Shown: positions 7,462-15,215 of the stretch, one piece after another
How the letters are laid out: each line of letters opens with the position of its first letter
Position numbering within the stretch: position 1 is the stretch's first letter
Source: JBFHNV01 sp965365655
Lineage (GTDB): Bacteria; Pseudomonadota; Gammaproteobacteria; HK1
DNA length: 19,736 bases
Reading direction: 5' to 3'
Assembly (NCBI GenBank): GCA_965365655.1
Contig: CBDUCN010000056.1
Location: 1-19,736, forward strand
Notes under the pieces: generated by a model
The model's database searches: none
What the model saw: only the letters and a program-made list of their open reading frames with translations
What the model was told of the DNA's origin: nothing
Position numbers and translations under genes: made by a program

Positions 7462-10365
7462 CTAGTCGAGCGCGTCCAGCGCGATGCGCGCCGCGACGGC
7501 GCTGCCCTGCGCGAGGTCCACGCCCGCGTCGCGCACCTGCTCGAGCACCTCCGCGTCGTGCACCGAGGTCGCGATGATGCGCTTGCCGAGCGCGCGGCCG
7601 ATGTCGCTGATGGACTGCACGACCACCCGGTCCACGTCGTCTCCGGTCACCTCGCGCACGAAGCGCCCGTCGATCTTCACGAAGTCCACCGGCAGCGCCT
7701 TCAGGTAGCTGAACGACGACAGCCCGGAGCCGAAGTCGTCCAGGCAGAAGCGGCAGCCCTGGCCGCGCAGGCTCTTGGTGAACGCGCCCGCGGACGACAG
7801 GATGGTGATCGCGAGGGTCTCGGTCACCTCGAAGCCGATGCGCTCGCCCGCGATGCCGGTGCGCGCGAGCTCGCGGCGCACGAACTCCGGGAATCCCTCG
7901 TCGTCGATCGTGCGCTCCGAGACGTTGATGCTCACCCGGTACGCGCCGCCCGCGTCGGCCAGGCGCTCCAGGGTGCGGCTCAGCACCCAGCGGTCGATGC
8001 GTGCGGCGAGGCCATAGCGCTCGGCCACCGGCATGAAGCCCGCGGGCGGCACCAGCCCGCCCTCGCCGTCGGGCATGCGCAGCACCACCTCGTAGTGCTC
8101 GGGCTCGGCGGCGCGGGGGATGAGCGGCACCACCGGGTCGGCCAGCAGCACCAGCGCGTCGTCGTTCAGCGCCGCCTCGATTCGCCCCAGCCAGCGGGTC
8201 TGGCCGGACACCCGATCGGCGCCGGCGTCGGCCGCGCCGTAGACGTGGATCCGGTCGCGCCCCTCGTCCTTCGCCGCGTAGCACGCGTTGTCGGCGCGCA
8301 CCATCAGCTCGCCGGCGCTGCCGCCGTGCGCGGTGATCGGCACCAGCCCGATGCTCGCGCTGACGCTGAACACCTGCTGCTGCCACACGAAGCGGAACTC
8401 CTGGACGGTCGTGCGCAGCTTGTCCGCCACCTGGCGGGCCTGCTCCATCGGGCAGTGCTCCAGCAGCAGCGCGAACTCGTCGCCGCCGAGCCGCGCCAGC
8501 ACGTCGCGCTGGCGCACCGCGGCCTGCATCCGCGCGGTGATCTGGCGCAGCAGCTCGTCGCCCGCGGCGTGGCCGCACGCGTCGTTCACGACCTTGAAGC
8601 GGTCCAGATCCAGATACAGCAGCGCGGCCTCGCGCGACGAGTCGCGCGTGCGCGCGACCACGTCGTCGAGCAGCTCCTCGAACGCGCGGCGGTTGAGCAG
8701 GTCGGTGAGGGGGTCGTGCCGGGCCTGGTGCTCCAGGCGCCGCGACAGCTCGTGGGCGTCCGAGATGTCGAACACGAAGCCTTCCAGCGTGAACGCCTCG
8801 TCGCCGAGGGGCGTGGCGCGGCCCTGCTCCCACACCCAGCGCACCTCGCCGGCGCGGGTGACGATGCGGTAGCGGAGCTGGAACGGGCGCCCGGCGAGGC
8901 GCGCGTCGGCGATCGCCTGCCGGGTGTCGGCGCGATCGTCGGGGTGCGTGATGCCGAGGATGAACGGCTGCGCCATCTCGCGCGCCTCCGCCGGCGTGTA
9001 GCCGGTCAGCGCGAGGCAGCCCTCGCTCACGAACTCGGTGCGCGACGCGCCGTCGGCGTGGCGCGCGCGGTAGGTCATGCCCGGGAGATTGCTCATCAGC
9101 GTCGACAGCCGCCGCTCGCTCTCGGCCATCGCGTCCAGCGCGCGCCGGCGCTCGGTGACGTCCAGCTCGACGCCGCCGACGCCGACGACCGCGCCCGTGT
9201 CGTCCAGCACCGGGAACTTCGTCGCGCTGTAGACGTGCTCCCCGTCGGGGCGCGCGACGCGGATCTCGCGCTCGGTCGCCGCGCCGCTCGCGACGACCCG
9301 GCGGTCGTGCTCCTCGAAGTCCCGGGCGTCCGCGGCGGGGAACAGGTCGTGCACGCTGCGGCCCAGCACCTGCTCGCGCTCGAGGTGGTAGACGTTCAGG
9401 AACTCCGGATTGACCTCGAGGAAGCGGCCCTCCAGGTCCTTCAGGAAGATGAGCGCCGGCGCGTTGTCGAGCACGCTGCGCAGGCGTGCCTCGCTGTGCG
9501 CCAGCGCCTCGCCCGCCTCGTGCAGCTCGGTGATGTCGCGCATCGTCACCACCACGCCCTCGATGTGCCGTCCGTCCGGGCGGAAGGGGCGCATGGACAC
9601 GTCCACCCATCCGGTGCTGCCGTCGCGAAGCGCGAGGTCGTGCACGTAGTTCACGGCGCCGCCGCGCAGCGCGCGGTCGATGTTGGGCCGCGCGCGGGCG
9701 AAGCGCTCCGGTCCGACCATGTCCTGCACGTGGCGCCCGATCAGGTCGGCCAGGGTGACCCCGTACGCGTCGAGGTTGCGCTGGTTGCTGAAGCGGTAGC
9801 GGTACTCCGCGTCGATGACGGAGATCCGGTCCTGGACCTGCGACAGCACCGCGAGGTAGAGCTGGTGATCGCGGCGCACGCGCTCCATCACCGCGATGCG
9901 CTCCGCGTCGCGCTCGGTGTCGACCTGGATGATGGTGTTCATCACCGCCGGCTCGCCCTGCCAGTTGATGACCTTCACGAGCGCCTCGATCCACAGCAGC
10001 GAGCCGTCGCGGTGCCGTGCGCGGTAGGTGTAGCGCTGCGGCACGTCACGCCCGGCCAGGCGGTCCGCGGCGTAGGTCTGCATGCGGGTGCGCTCCTCGG
10101 GGGCGAGGAACTCGAGCAGCGAAGGCGCCGCCATCACCTCCTCGACGCGGTAGCCGTGAGTCGCGGCCCACGCGGCGTTCACGTACAGCGGCGCGTGGCG
10201 GCGGTGCACGATCATGCCGGCCGGGTTGTCGTCGGCGAGCAGGCGCAGCGCCCCCTCGTCGAGCGGCGTCGGGGGCAGGTGGAGGTGGTGGAGGGTGCTC
10301 ACGGCATCACGGCCCGGCTCGTCGGTCACGGCGAGCGCTGCATCATCGTACAGGTCTGGCGGCAT
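7462..10365 (-). CDS. multi-PAS GGDEF-EAL c-di-GMP signalling protein with degenerate EAL
   Basis: This 967-residue protein lacks obvious membrane segments. Four PAS modules lie at about 42-150, 170-280, 295-405 and 420-535, several ending in the PAC-linker motif D(I/V)TE. A GGDEF domain follows (about 545-710) with an intact GGDEF (627-631) and an I-site RxxD (RQRD, 618-621), so it should be a product-inhibited diguanylate cyclase. The EAL domain (about 725-960) is eroded: the EAL motif reads EVV (759-761), the glutamate of the usual AEGVE motif is Thr933 (ATSVHD), and the QP of the first strand reads AD. Asn814, Glu846, Asp876-Asp877, Lys897 and Gln953 remain. Phosphodiesterase activity is therefore doubtful and the domain may be a c-di-GMP sensor or allosteric module. 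ATG 10365 lacks a clear ribosome binding site; GTG codons a little downstream are alternatives. Confidence 0.9.
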   Translation of the reverse strand: MPPDLYDDAALAVTDEPGRDAVSTLHHLHLPPTPLDEGALRLLADDNPAGMIVHRRHAPLYVNAAWAATHGYRVEEVMAAPSLLEFLAPEERTRMQTYAADRLAGRDVPQRYTYRARHRDGSLLWIEALVKVINWQGEPAVMNTIIQVDTERDAERIAVMERVRRDHQLYLAVLSQVQDRISVIDAEYRYRFSNQRNLDAYGVTLADLIGRHVQDMVGPERFARARPNIDRALRGGAVNYVHDLALRDGSTGWVDVSMRPFRPDGRHIEGVVVTMRDITELHEAGEALAHSEARLRSVLDNAPALIFLKDLEGRFLEVNPEFLNVYHLEREQVLGRSVHDLFPAADARDFEEHDRRVVASGAATEREIRVARPDGEHVYSATKFPVLDDTGAVVGVGGVELDVTERRRALDAMAESERRLSTLMSNLPGMTYRARHADGASRTEFVSEGCLALTGYTPAEAREMAQPFILGITHPDDRADTRQAIADARLAGRPFQLRYRIVTRAGEVRWVWEQGRATPLGDEAFTLEGFVFDISDAHELSRRLEHQARHDPLTDLLNRRAFEELLDDVVARTRDSSREAALLYLDLDRFKVVNDACGHAAGDELLRQITARMQAAVRQRDVLARLGGDEFALLLEHCPMEQARQVADKLRTTVQEFRFVWQQQVFSVSASIGLVPITAHGGSAGELMVRADNACYAAKDEGRDRIHVYGAADAGADRVSGQTRWLGRIEAALNDDALVLLADPVVPLIPRAAEPEHYEVVLRMPDGEGGLVPPAGFMPVAERYGLAARIDRWVLSRTLERLADAGGAYRVSINVSERTIDDEGFPEFVRRELARTGIAGERIGFEVTETLAITILSSAGAFTKSLRGQGCRFCLDDFGSGLSSFSYLKALPVDFVKIDGRFVREVTGDDVDRVVVQSISDIGRALGKRIIATSVHDAEVLEQVRDAGVDLAQGSAVAARIALDALD

Positions 10366-10650
10366 GGACAGCGCCGGACCCGCCGCCGCCGGCCGTGGGA
10401 TGCGCGTTCATGGTGATGGTTGCCCTCGTCGCCCGGTGCCCGCGTCACGGCGCGCGAGGCGACGGCGGCGGGGCCCGCATTCGAGGATCATCGGCCCGGC
10501 GGGCCGGATTCTGAAGGGCATCGCTGCGCGCGGCGTCCACCGGCGCAGCGATGCGGAGAAGGGCGGGCGGCTGAGGGGGCCGCGCAGCGGGCCGCGTCGG
10601 GACAGGGGGGCCGGTCGCGCCGCGTCCGGGCCCGGCCGGCGGCCGGGCCG
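10366..10650. other. non-coding gap between two minus-strand genes
   Basis: No credible gene is seen in these 285 bases. They hold the leader of the PAS-GGDEF-EAL gene, a hairpin at 10492-10506 (CGGCCC, loop GGC, GGGCCG) and the stronger hairpin at 10629-10649 listed separately. Confidence 0.5.
10629..10649 (-). terminator. strong GC hairpin at the end of the 105-residue gene
   Basis: GGCCCGGCC (10629-10637), loop GGC, GGCCGGGCC (10641-10649) is a perfect nine-base-pair stem with a three-base loop. It begins one base beyond the minus-strand stop codon at 10651-10653. There is no T-tract, so it may stop transcription or protect the 3' end. Confidence 0.45.
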
Positions 10651-10968
10651 TCAGGAGACCAGGAAGCGTCCGACCCGGCTGTCCATCAGCCGCAGCAGCG
10701 CGCCGCTGACGCCGAGGCCGCGTGCCGGCACGGCCACCGGCTCGCCGTGCTGGTCGAGCAGCATGCGGGTGTAGTGCCGCACCCACGGCGGCGCGGTGCC
10801 GAAGTACAGGTACTGCACGAACTCGTGCTCCAGGGTGCGCAGGTCCGCCTCCTGCCCGTACCAGTCGTTGTAGGCGCGCTGGAAGATCTCGTACTCGCTG
10901 ATCTCCAGCAGCGCCGCCGCATGCATCACCCGGTCGCCGTCGCTGATCTGCTGCGCCTGCTGCCTCAT
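10651..10968 (-). CDS. small hypothetical protein, unrecognised
   Basis: I do not recognise this 105-residue protein. It has no signal peptide or membrane segment. The middle is rich in aromatic and acidic residues (EYEIFQRAYNDWYGQEADL, 25-43; EFVQYLYFG, 49-57), consistent with a helical, soluble protein, and the C-terminus is small-residue and arginine rich. The start is supported by GAGGA on the minus strand about eight bases before ATG 10968. It is flanked by a strong terminal hairpin downstream and a long leader upstream, which suggests a single-gene unit. It lies 285 bases before the PAS-GGDEF-EAL gene on the same strand; any functional link to that gene is only positional. Confidence 0.65.
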   Translation of the reverse strand: MRQQAQQISDGDRVMHAAALLEISEYEIFQRAYNDWYGQEADLRTLEHEFVQYLYFGTAPPWVRHYTRMLLDQHGEPVAVPARGLGVSGALLRLMDSRVGRFLVS

Positions 10969-11302
10969 GGTCGTAGTCCTCGTCTCGGTTCTGGGGCGGA
11001 CCGGCTCCCGGCCCGCTGCTTGCGAGGCACGATGCAGCTTGTGTGCCAGATCTCCGGGGCGACCCGGTGAGCGCGCAACAAGTAACTGAAAAATCGAAAG
11101 ATCAACACGCCAGGCCGGCTGCCGGATCGGCCCTGAACGGGCCCCCGCGCAGGCCTTGCGAACCGTCAGCGACCCGTTGGATCGACAGAAAAACCGCGCT
11201 CGCCGGGATTTGCGGGCGCGCCGTGCCGGCGGCGCGCCGGGGCTGCCCCCGAGCGCGCGAACGCCGCGCGCCGCGCCCGGCGGTGCGCGGCGGCGGGCGG
11301 CT
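10969..11302. other. 334-base non-coding region with an AT-rich island
   Basis: No credible gene is seen. Bases 11077-11108 are strikingly AT-rich for this window (ACAAGTAACTGAAAAATCG and onwards) and lie about 110 bases before the start of the 105-residue gene, so they may hold its promoter; TTGATC is present on the minus strand but I cannot place a good -10. Two GGCGCGCC palindromes (11215-11222, 11231-11238) and a further hairpin at 11270-11291 lie towards the msrA end. Confidence 0.4.
11270..11291 (-). terminator. GC hairpin downstream of msrA
   Basis: GCCGCGC (11270-11276) and GCGCGGC (11285-11291) form a seven-base-pair stem with an eight-base loop, 11 bases beyond the msrA stop codon. 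No T-tract. Confidence 0.3.
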
Positions 11303-11956
11303 TCAGGCCGTGGCCGCGAGCCCGACCGGACATGCGACCCCGGTGCCGCCGTGCCCGCAGTACCCGCCGGGATTCCTCGCCAGGTACTGCTGGTGGTAGT
11401 CCTCGGCGTAGTAGAACGGGCCGGCGTCCAGGATCTCGGTGGTGATCGGGCCGTAGCCCGCGCCGGCCAGCACCTTCGCGTACGCGTCGCGGGAGGCCTC
11501 GGCGAGCGCGCGCTGCGCGGCGTCGAACACGTAGATGCCCGAGCGGTACTGGGTGCCGACGTCGTTGCCCTGGCGCATGCCCTGCGTCGGGTCGTGGGCC
11601 TCCCAGAACTGCCGCAGCAGATCCTCGTAGCCGATCGCGGCCGGGTCGTACACCACCAGCACCGCCTCGTTGTGGCCGGTCATGCCGGAGCACACCTCCT
11701 GGTAGGTCGGGTTGGGGGTGTGGCCCGCGGTGTAGCCGGCGGCGGTGCTGTAGACGCCGGGGAGCTGCCAGAAGCCGAGCTCCGCGCCCCAGAAGCAGCC
11801 GAGGCCGAACATGGCCTGGCGCATGCCCTCCGGGAAGGGCCCGGTCAGCGGGTGGCCGTTCACGAAGTGACGCTCGGGCACCGGCATGGACTCGGCGCGG
11901 CCGGGCAGCGCCTCCGACGGCGAGGGAATGGAGGTCTTCTTGCGCAGGAAGAACAT
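11303..11956 (-). CDS. msrA: peptide-methionine (S)-S-oxide reductase MsrA
   Basis: This 217-residue enzyme reduces the S-epimer of methionine sulfoxide in proteins, using thioredoxin. The catalytic motif GCFWG (53-57) carries the nucleophile Cys54. Conserved partners follow: GYTAGHTPNPTYQEVCSGMTGHNEAV (75-100) and HDPTQGMRQGNDVGTQYRSGIY (121-142). The C-terminal GGYCGHGGTGVAC supplies the recycling cysteines Cys200 and Cys209, so it is the E. coli-like three-cysteine type with the N-terminal extension (FFLRKK..., 1-40). ATG 11956 has GGAG at about eight bases and a good -10 box upstream, so the start is well supported. No msrB is fused or adjacent. Confidence 0.96.
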   Translation of the reverse strand: MFFLRKKTSIPSPSEALPGRAESMPVPERHFVNGHPLTGPFPEGMRQAMFGLGCFWGAELGFWQLPGVYSTAAGYTAGHTPNPTYQEVCSGMTGHNEAVLVVYDPAAIGYEDLLRQFWEAHDPTQGMRQGNDVGTQYRSGIYVFDAAQRALAEASRDAYAKVLAGAGYGPITTEILDAGPFYYAEDYHQQYLARNPGGYCGHGGTGVACPVGLAATA

Positions 11957-11985
11957 GCGGCGTCTCCGTCGGGCGTGGGCCCGAG

Positions 11986-11991
11986 ATTCTA
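11986..11991 (-). promoter_or_regulatory. -10 promoter element of msrA
   Basis: On the minus strand this reads TAGAAT, five of six matches to the sigma70 -10 box, in an otherwise GC-only region. It would give a leader of about 22 nt before ATG 11956. No recognisable -35 lies 16-18 bases upstream, so an activator or extended contacts may be used. Confidence 0.45.
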
Positions 11992-12085
11992 CCGCCCGCC
12001 TGCACGCCGCCCCGGGTGCGGCGCGCCGGCCGACGAGGGAAGATGGCGGGCGACGGCCGGCGCCGGGCCGGCGACGGAGCCTCGG

Positions 12086-12943
12086 ATGGGCAGCAGACGA
12101 TCGCACGCGCGCGCCGGGCCGCACGGGTGCGCGCGCCGGGCGCAGACCGCTCCCGTGCCGAGGGGCGCGCTGCCCGTGTTCGCCGCGGCGCTGCTCGCGC
12201 TGCTCGCGGGCTGTGACGCCGCGACCTGGACGAGCCCCGAGGTCGAGGTGCCGCCGGAGTACGTGGGAGAGTGGCGCGGCGAGCGCATGACGCTCGCGAT
12301 AGACGCTGCCGGCGGCCTGCGCTACGAGCGCGTCAAGGAGCAGGGTCAGGTGTCGGTGACCGCGCCCATCGTGGCCTTCGACGAGCGCGGTTTCGAGGTG
12401 GGCGTCGGCCCGGTGCGCAGCCGCTTCGAGGTCAGCGCCGGGCCGGCGCTGCGCGACGGACGCTGGACGATGACCGTGGACGGCGTCGAGCTGCAGCGCG
12501 TGGACGAGGGCGCGCCGGCGCCGGCCGTGCCGCCGTCGAAGAATCGCCTGCAGGTGCGTGGGCCGTTGCCCGGTGCCACCGCGTTGCGCGATGCTCGCGG
12601 CATGGACGCCGTCGATCGGGATCGCGCCGAGCACTACGCGTGGGGTGACGCCTGCGACGGCTGGCACCTGCTTCGCCGCGAGGATCTGTCGGTGATCGCG
12701 GAGCGCGTGCCGCCCGGCGCCTGCGAGTCGCGCCACCGCCACGCCCGGGCGCGGCAGTTCTTCTACGTGCTCGAGGGCGCCGCGGTGATCGAGCTCGAAG
12801 GCCGGCGCATCGCGCTCGCCGCCGGGCAGGGCCTGGAGGTTCCGCCGGGCGCCGCGCACCAGTTCCGCAACGAGTCCGCCGCGGACGTTCACTTCCTCGT
12901 CGTGTCACACCCCCCGAGCCACGGGGACCGCGCCCCGGCCTGA
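12086..12943 (+). CDS. lipoprotein-like domain fused in frame to a cupin
   Basis: One open frame of 285 residues joins two parts that look like separate proteins. The first has a signal sequence (hydrophobic 28-41), a lipobox LLAGC with the lipidated Cys43, then a small beta-rich domain (about 55-140) ending in TMTVDGVELQRVD. A proline/alanine-rich linker (142-172) follows. From Met173 there is a complete single-domain cupin: motif 1 with HRH (217-219) and VLEG, motif 2 with VPPGAAHQFRN (252-262). Motif 1 has Gln224 where the metal-binding glutamate usually sits. ATG 12086 has GGAG (12076-12079) at six bases; GTG 12155 would give a more typical 19-residue signal peptide. If read as one chain the cupin would be exported. 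It may instead be two genes with the first stop lost, or a sequencing error. Confidence 0.6.
   Translation: MGSRRSHARAGPHGCARRAQTAPVPRGALPVFAAALLALLAGCDAATWTSPEVEVPPEYVGEWRGERMTLAIDAAGGLRYERVKEQGQVSVTAPIVAFDERGFEVGVGPVRSRFEVSAGPALRDGRWTMTVDGVELQRVDEGAPAPAVPPSKNRLQVRGPLPGATALRDARGMDAVDRDRAEHYAWGDACDGWHLLRREDLSVIAERVPPGACESRHRHARARQFFYVLEGAAVIELEGRRIALAAGQGLEVPPGAAHQFRNESAADVHFLVVSHPPSHGDRAPA
12602..12943 (+). other. alternative cupin-only reading of the same frame
   Basis: ATG 12602 starts a self-contained 113-residue cupin (MDAVDRDRAEHYAWGD...), the usual length of this family. No good Shine-Dalgarno precedes it, but TTGCCC at 12566-12571 and the GATGCT nearby could be promoter remnants. It is listed so the internal start is not lost; it is not an additional frame. 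Confidence 0.45.
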
Positions 12944-12947
12944 GGCT

Positions 12948-13283
12948 TCAGCCGGCGCCCGAGCGCAGCCGCTCCACGTGCTGCAGGCAGTCGCGCAGGT
13001 TCTGCGCCGCGAGCCCGCGCATCTGCTCCTCGTGCTCCCAGGCCGCCTCTCCCTCCGCGCGGATGCGCGCGCGGTGGGCCTCGTCGGCGGTCTCGGCCAG
13101 CGCGTCGCGCGCCGCGGCGAGGCGCTGCTCGCGGTTCGACGCCAGCGCCTCCAGGTAGGCCTCGTGATCGGCGTGGCACTCGGCCGGCTGCAGCGCCGGC
13201 GCCGGGAACGCCGCGAGCGCGAGCCAGCCGGCGAGCGCGCAGGCGCACGGGCGGAAGGCGCGTGGGACGGGCGTGGCGGGCAT
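12948..13283 (-). CDS. small exported hypothetical protein
   Basis: This protein of about 111 residues has an N-terminal signal peptide: arginine-containing n-region, hydrophobic CALAGWLALAAFPAPA, and a likely signal peptidase I site after APA. The mature part is a charged, mostly helical segment rich in Ala, Glu and Arg, with one cysteine near each end (AECHADHEAYLEAL and LRDCLQHVERL), which could form a disulfide. I do not recognise the family; it is presumably periplasmic. An in-frame ATG at 13295 would add four residues and neither start has a good ribosome binding site. It converges with the cupin gene, with only four bases between stops, and diverges from the aminotransferase gene. Confidence 0.6.
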   Translation of the reverse strand: MPATPVPRAFRPCACALAGWLALAAFPAPALQPAECHADHEAYLEALASNREQRLAAARDALAETADEAHRARIRAEGEAAWEHEEQMRGLAAQNLRDCLQHVERLRSGAG

Positions 13284-13402
13284 GGCCGCGATCATAAGCG
13301 CCGCGCCGCGCGCGCGCTCCCGCGCGGTGACGGTTTCCTGCTAGTCTCGCGCCCCCGGCGCGCGGGTGCGCCCGGCACGCAAATCGGGTTCAGGAGCCAG
13401 TG

Positions 13403-14419
13403 GTGAGCGCAACGAAGAAGGACACGGTGGCCGCCTTCGGGTCGGTGTTCGGCAAGAAGATGGGGCTGTGCGCGTTCAAGGACGGCGCGTGGGGCGACGC
13501 GACGCTCGTCGAGACCGGGCCGCTGTCCATGCATCCCGCCGCGCACGTCCTGCACTACGGCAGCGCGTGCTTCGAGGGCCTCAAGGCCTACCGCTGGGAC
13601 GACGGCACGATCCGGCTGTTCCGCATGGACATGCACGTCAAGCGCATGGTGCAGAGCGCGCAGAAGCTGTACCTGCCGGTGCCGGACCCGGACACGCTGT
13701 CGAAGCTGATCCGCGACGTCACCGGCGCGGCCCGCGACGAGGTGCCGGCGCCGCCCGGCGCGCTGTACCTGCGCCCCACCCTGATCGGCACGCAGCCGAA
13801 CATCGGCGCCGCCGCGTCGCCGTCCAACGAGGCGCTGCTGTTCGTGCTCGCGAGCCCGGTGGGCGACTACTTCGGCGACGGCACGCACGCGACGCGCATC
13901 CTGCTCGCCGACGACCTGATGCGCACCACGCCGGAGTTCGGGATGGTGAAGAGCGGCGCGAACTACGTGCAGGCGCTGGGCCACGTGATGCGCGCGAAGC
14001 AGCAGCACGCGATCGACACCGTGCTGTTCGCGCCCGGCGGCCGCGTGCAGGAGACCGGCGCGTCGAACTTCATGCTGCTCGACGACCACGAGATCCGCAC
14101 CCCGCCGCTGGACACGACCTACCTGCACGGCGTCACGCGCGACTCGGTGCTGAAGCTGGGCGCGCACGTGGGCTACCGCGTCGTGGAAGCGCCGCTGACG
14201 GTGGACGACGTGATCGCGTGGACGTCGCGCGGCGGCGAGGCGGCGCTGTCCGGGACCGCGGCGGTGCTCGCGGGCGTCGGCACGATCATCTACAAGGGCC
14301 GCGAGCACAAGGTCTGCAACGGCGGCGTCGGCGAGAACACCCGCAAGCTGCGCCAGGCGCTCACCGACATCCAGGTCGGCAAGGCCGAGGATCCGTTCGG
14401 CTGGCTGACGGCGGTCTGA
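13403..14419 (+). CDS. ilvE: branched-chain amino acid aminotransferase (BCAT group II)
   Basis: This 338-residue class IV PLP enzyme transfers amino groups between leucine, isoleucine or valine and 2-oxoglutarate. Group II signatures are visible in order: LHYGSACFEGLKAYR (50-64), ALYLRPTLIGT (120-130), FGMVKSGANY with the PLP-binding Lys183, QETGASNFM (216-224), GVTRDSVL (243-250) and GEAALSGTAAVL near the C-terminus. The group II form resembles mammalian and actinobacterial BCATs rather than E. coli IlvE. Start GTG 13403 sits six bases after AGGAG (13392-13396); an immediately adjacent GTG at 13400 is too close to that site. The segment TGCTAGTCT (about 13337-13345) could be an extended -10. 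It converges on queC. Confidence 0.92.
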   Translation: MSATKKDTVAAFGSVFGKKMGLCAFKDGAWGDATLVETGPLSMHPAAHVLHYGSACFEGLKAYRWDDGTIRLFRMDMHVKRMVQSAQKLYLPVPDPDTLSKLIRDVTGAARDEVPAPPGALYLRPTLIGTQPNIGAAASPSNEALLFVLASPVGDYFGDGTHATRILLADDLMRTTPEFGMVKSGANYVQALGHVMRAKQQHAIDTVLFAPGGRVQETGASNFMLLDDHEIRTPPLDTTYLHGVTRDSVLKLGAHVGYRVVEAPLTVDDVIAWTSRGGEAALSGTAAVLAGVGTIIYKGREHKVCNGGVGENTRKLRQALTDIQVGKAEDPFGWLTAV

Positions 14420-14455
14420 GCGAGCCGGTGAATCCTTCCCGACGCCCGCGGCGGC

Positions 14456-14471
14456 ACCGCGCCGGCGCGGT
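14456..14471. terminator. perfect 16-bp palindrome between ilvE and queC
   Basis: ACCGCGCCGGCGCGGT is a perfect palindrome that could fold as a six-base-pair stem with a CCGG loop. It lies 36 bases after the ilvE stop and three bases after the queC stop, so it could serve both convergent genes. No T-tract on either side. Confidence 0.4.
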
Positions 14472-14474
14472 CCG

Positions 14475-15215
14475 TCACGCGTAGCGGGTGGGGTCCGGCA
14501 CGCCGGCGTCGGCGAAGCCCCGGGCGCGCAGCACGCACGCGTCGCAGCGCCGGCAGGCGGCGCCGGCGGGGTCGGGGTCGTAGCAGCTCAGCGTGAGCGC
14601 ATAGTCCACGCCCAGCGCGGTGCCGGCGCGCACGATGTCGGCCTTGCTCATGTGCATCAGCGGCGCGTGGATGCGAAGGCGCCTGCCCTCGACCGCCGCC
14701 TGCGTCGCGAGGTTCGCCATGCGCTCGAACGCGGCCACGAACTCCGGGCGGCAGTCCGGATAGCCGCTGTAGTCCACCGCGTTGACGCCGACGAAGATGT
14801 CGGCCGCGCCGCTCACCTCGGCGAGCGCGAGCGCGTACGCCAGGAACACCGTGTTGCGCGCCGGCACGTACGTGACCGGAATGCCGCCGGCGATGCTCCC
14901 GGCGTCGCGATCCCGGGGCACGTCGAGATCGCCGGTGAGCGCGGAGCCGCCGAACTGGCGGAGATCGATCTCCACGACGCGGTGCTCGCGCACTCCCGCG
15001 CGGGCCGCGACCCGCGCCGCCGCGTCGAGCTCGAGCGCGTGGCGCTGGCCGTAGCGGAACGACAGCGCGAGCGGGGCGAAGCCCTGCGCGAGGGTCATCG
15101 CGAGCACGGTCGCGGAATCGAGACCGCCGCTCAGCAGCACGATCGCCGGCGCGCCGGCGGCGTGCGCGCCGCGGCCGGCTGCCGCGGGTTCGGTGGTCTC
15201 GGTGTCGGACGTCAT
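14475..15215 (-). CDS. queC: 7-cyano-7-deazaguanine synthase QueC
   Basis: This 246-residue enzyme converts 7-carboxy-7-deazaguanine to preQ0 using ATP and ammonia, a step of queuosine biosynthesis. The PP-loop SGGLDS is at 29-34, followed by SFRYGQRHALELDAA (52-66), the family stretch TYVPARNTVFLAYALALAE (115-133) and GVNAVDYSGYPDCRPEF (143-159). The C-terminal zinc site uses Cys211, Cys221, Cys224 and Cys227. The first 22 residues are a variable alanine-rich extension. ATG 15215 overlaps the LysR stop codon (ATGA), so translation is likely coupled to the regulator. queD, queE and queF are not in the window. A queuosine-precursor transporter lies 9 kb away in a different operon. Confidence 0.95.
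   Translation of the reverse strand: MTSDTETTEPAAAGRGAHAAGAPAIVLLSGGLDSATVLAMTLAQGFAPLALSFRYGQRHALELDAAARVAARAGVREHRVVEIDLRQFGGSALTGDLDVPRDRDAGSIAGGIPVTYVPARNTVFLAYALALAEVSGAADIFVGVNAVDYSGYPDCRPEFVAAFERMANLATQAAVEGRRLRIHAPLMHMSKADIVRAGTALGVDYALTLSCYDPDPAGAACRRCDACVLRARGFADAGVPDPTRYA

Noticed and set aside
7558..10416. A 952-codon open frame antisense to the PAS-GGDEF-EAL gene
   Set aside because: Its translation is Val/Ala/Arg/His-rich without domains. It mirrors the codon bias of the real gene in a very GC-rich genome.
11166..12005. Alternative minus-strand frame overlapping msrA
   Set aside because: msrA itself is unmistakable in another frame; this one has no recognisable sequence.
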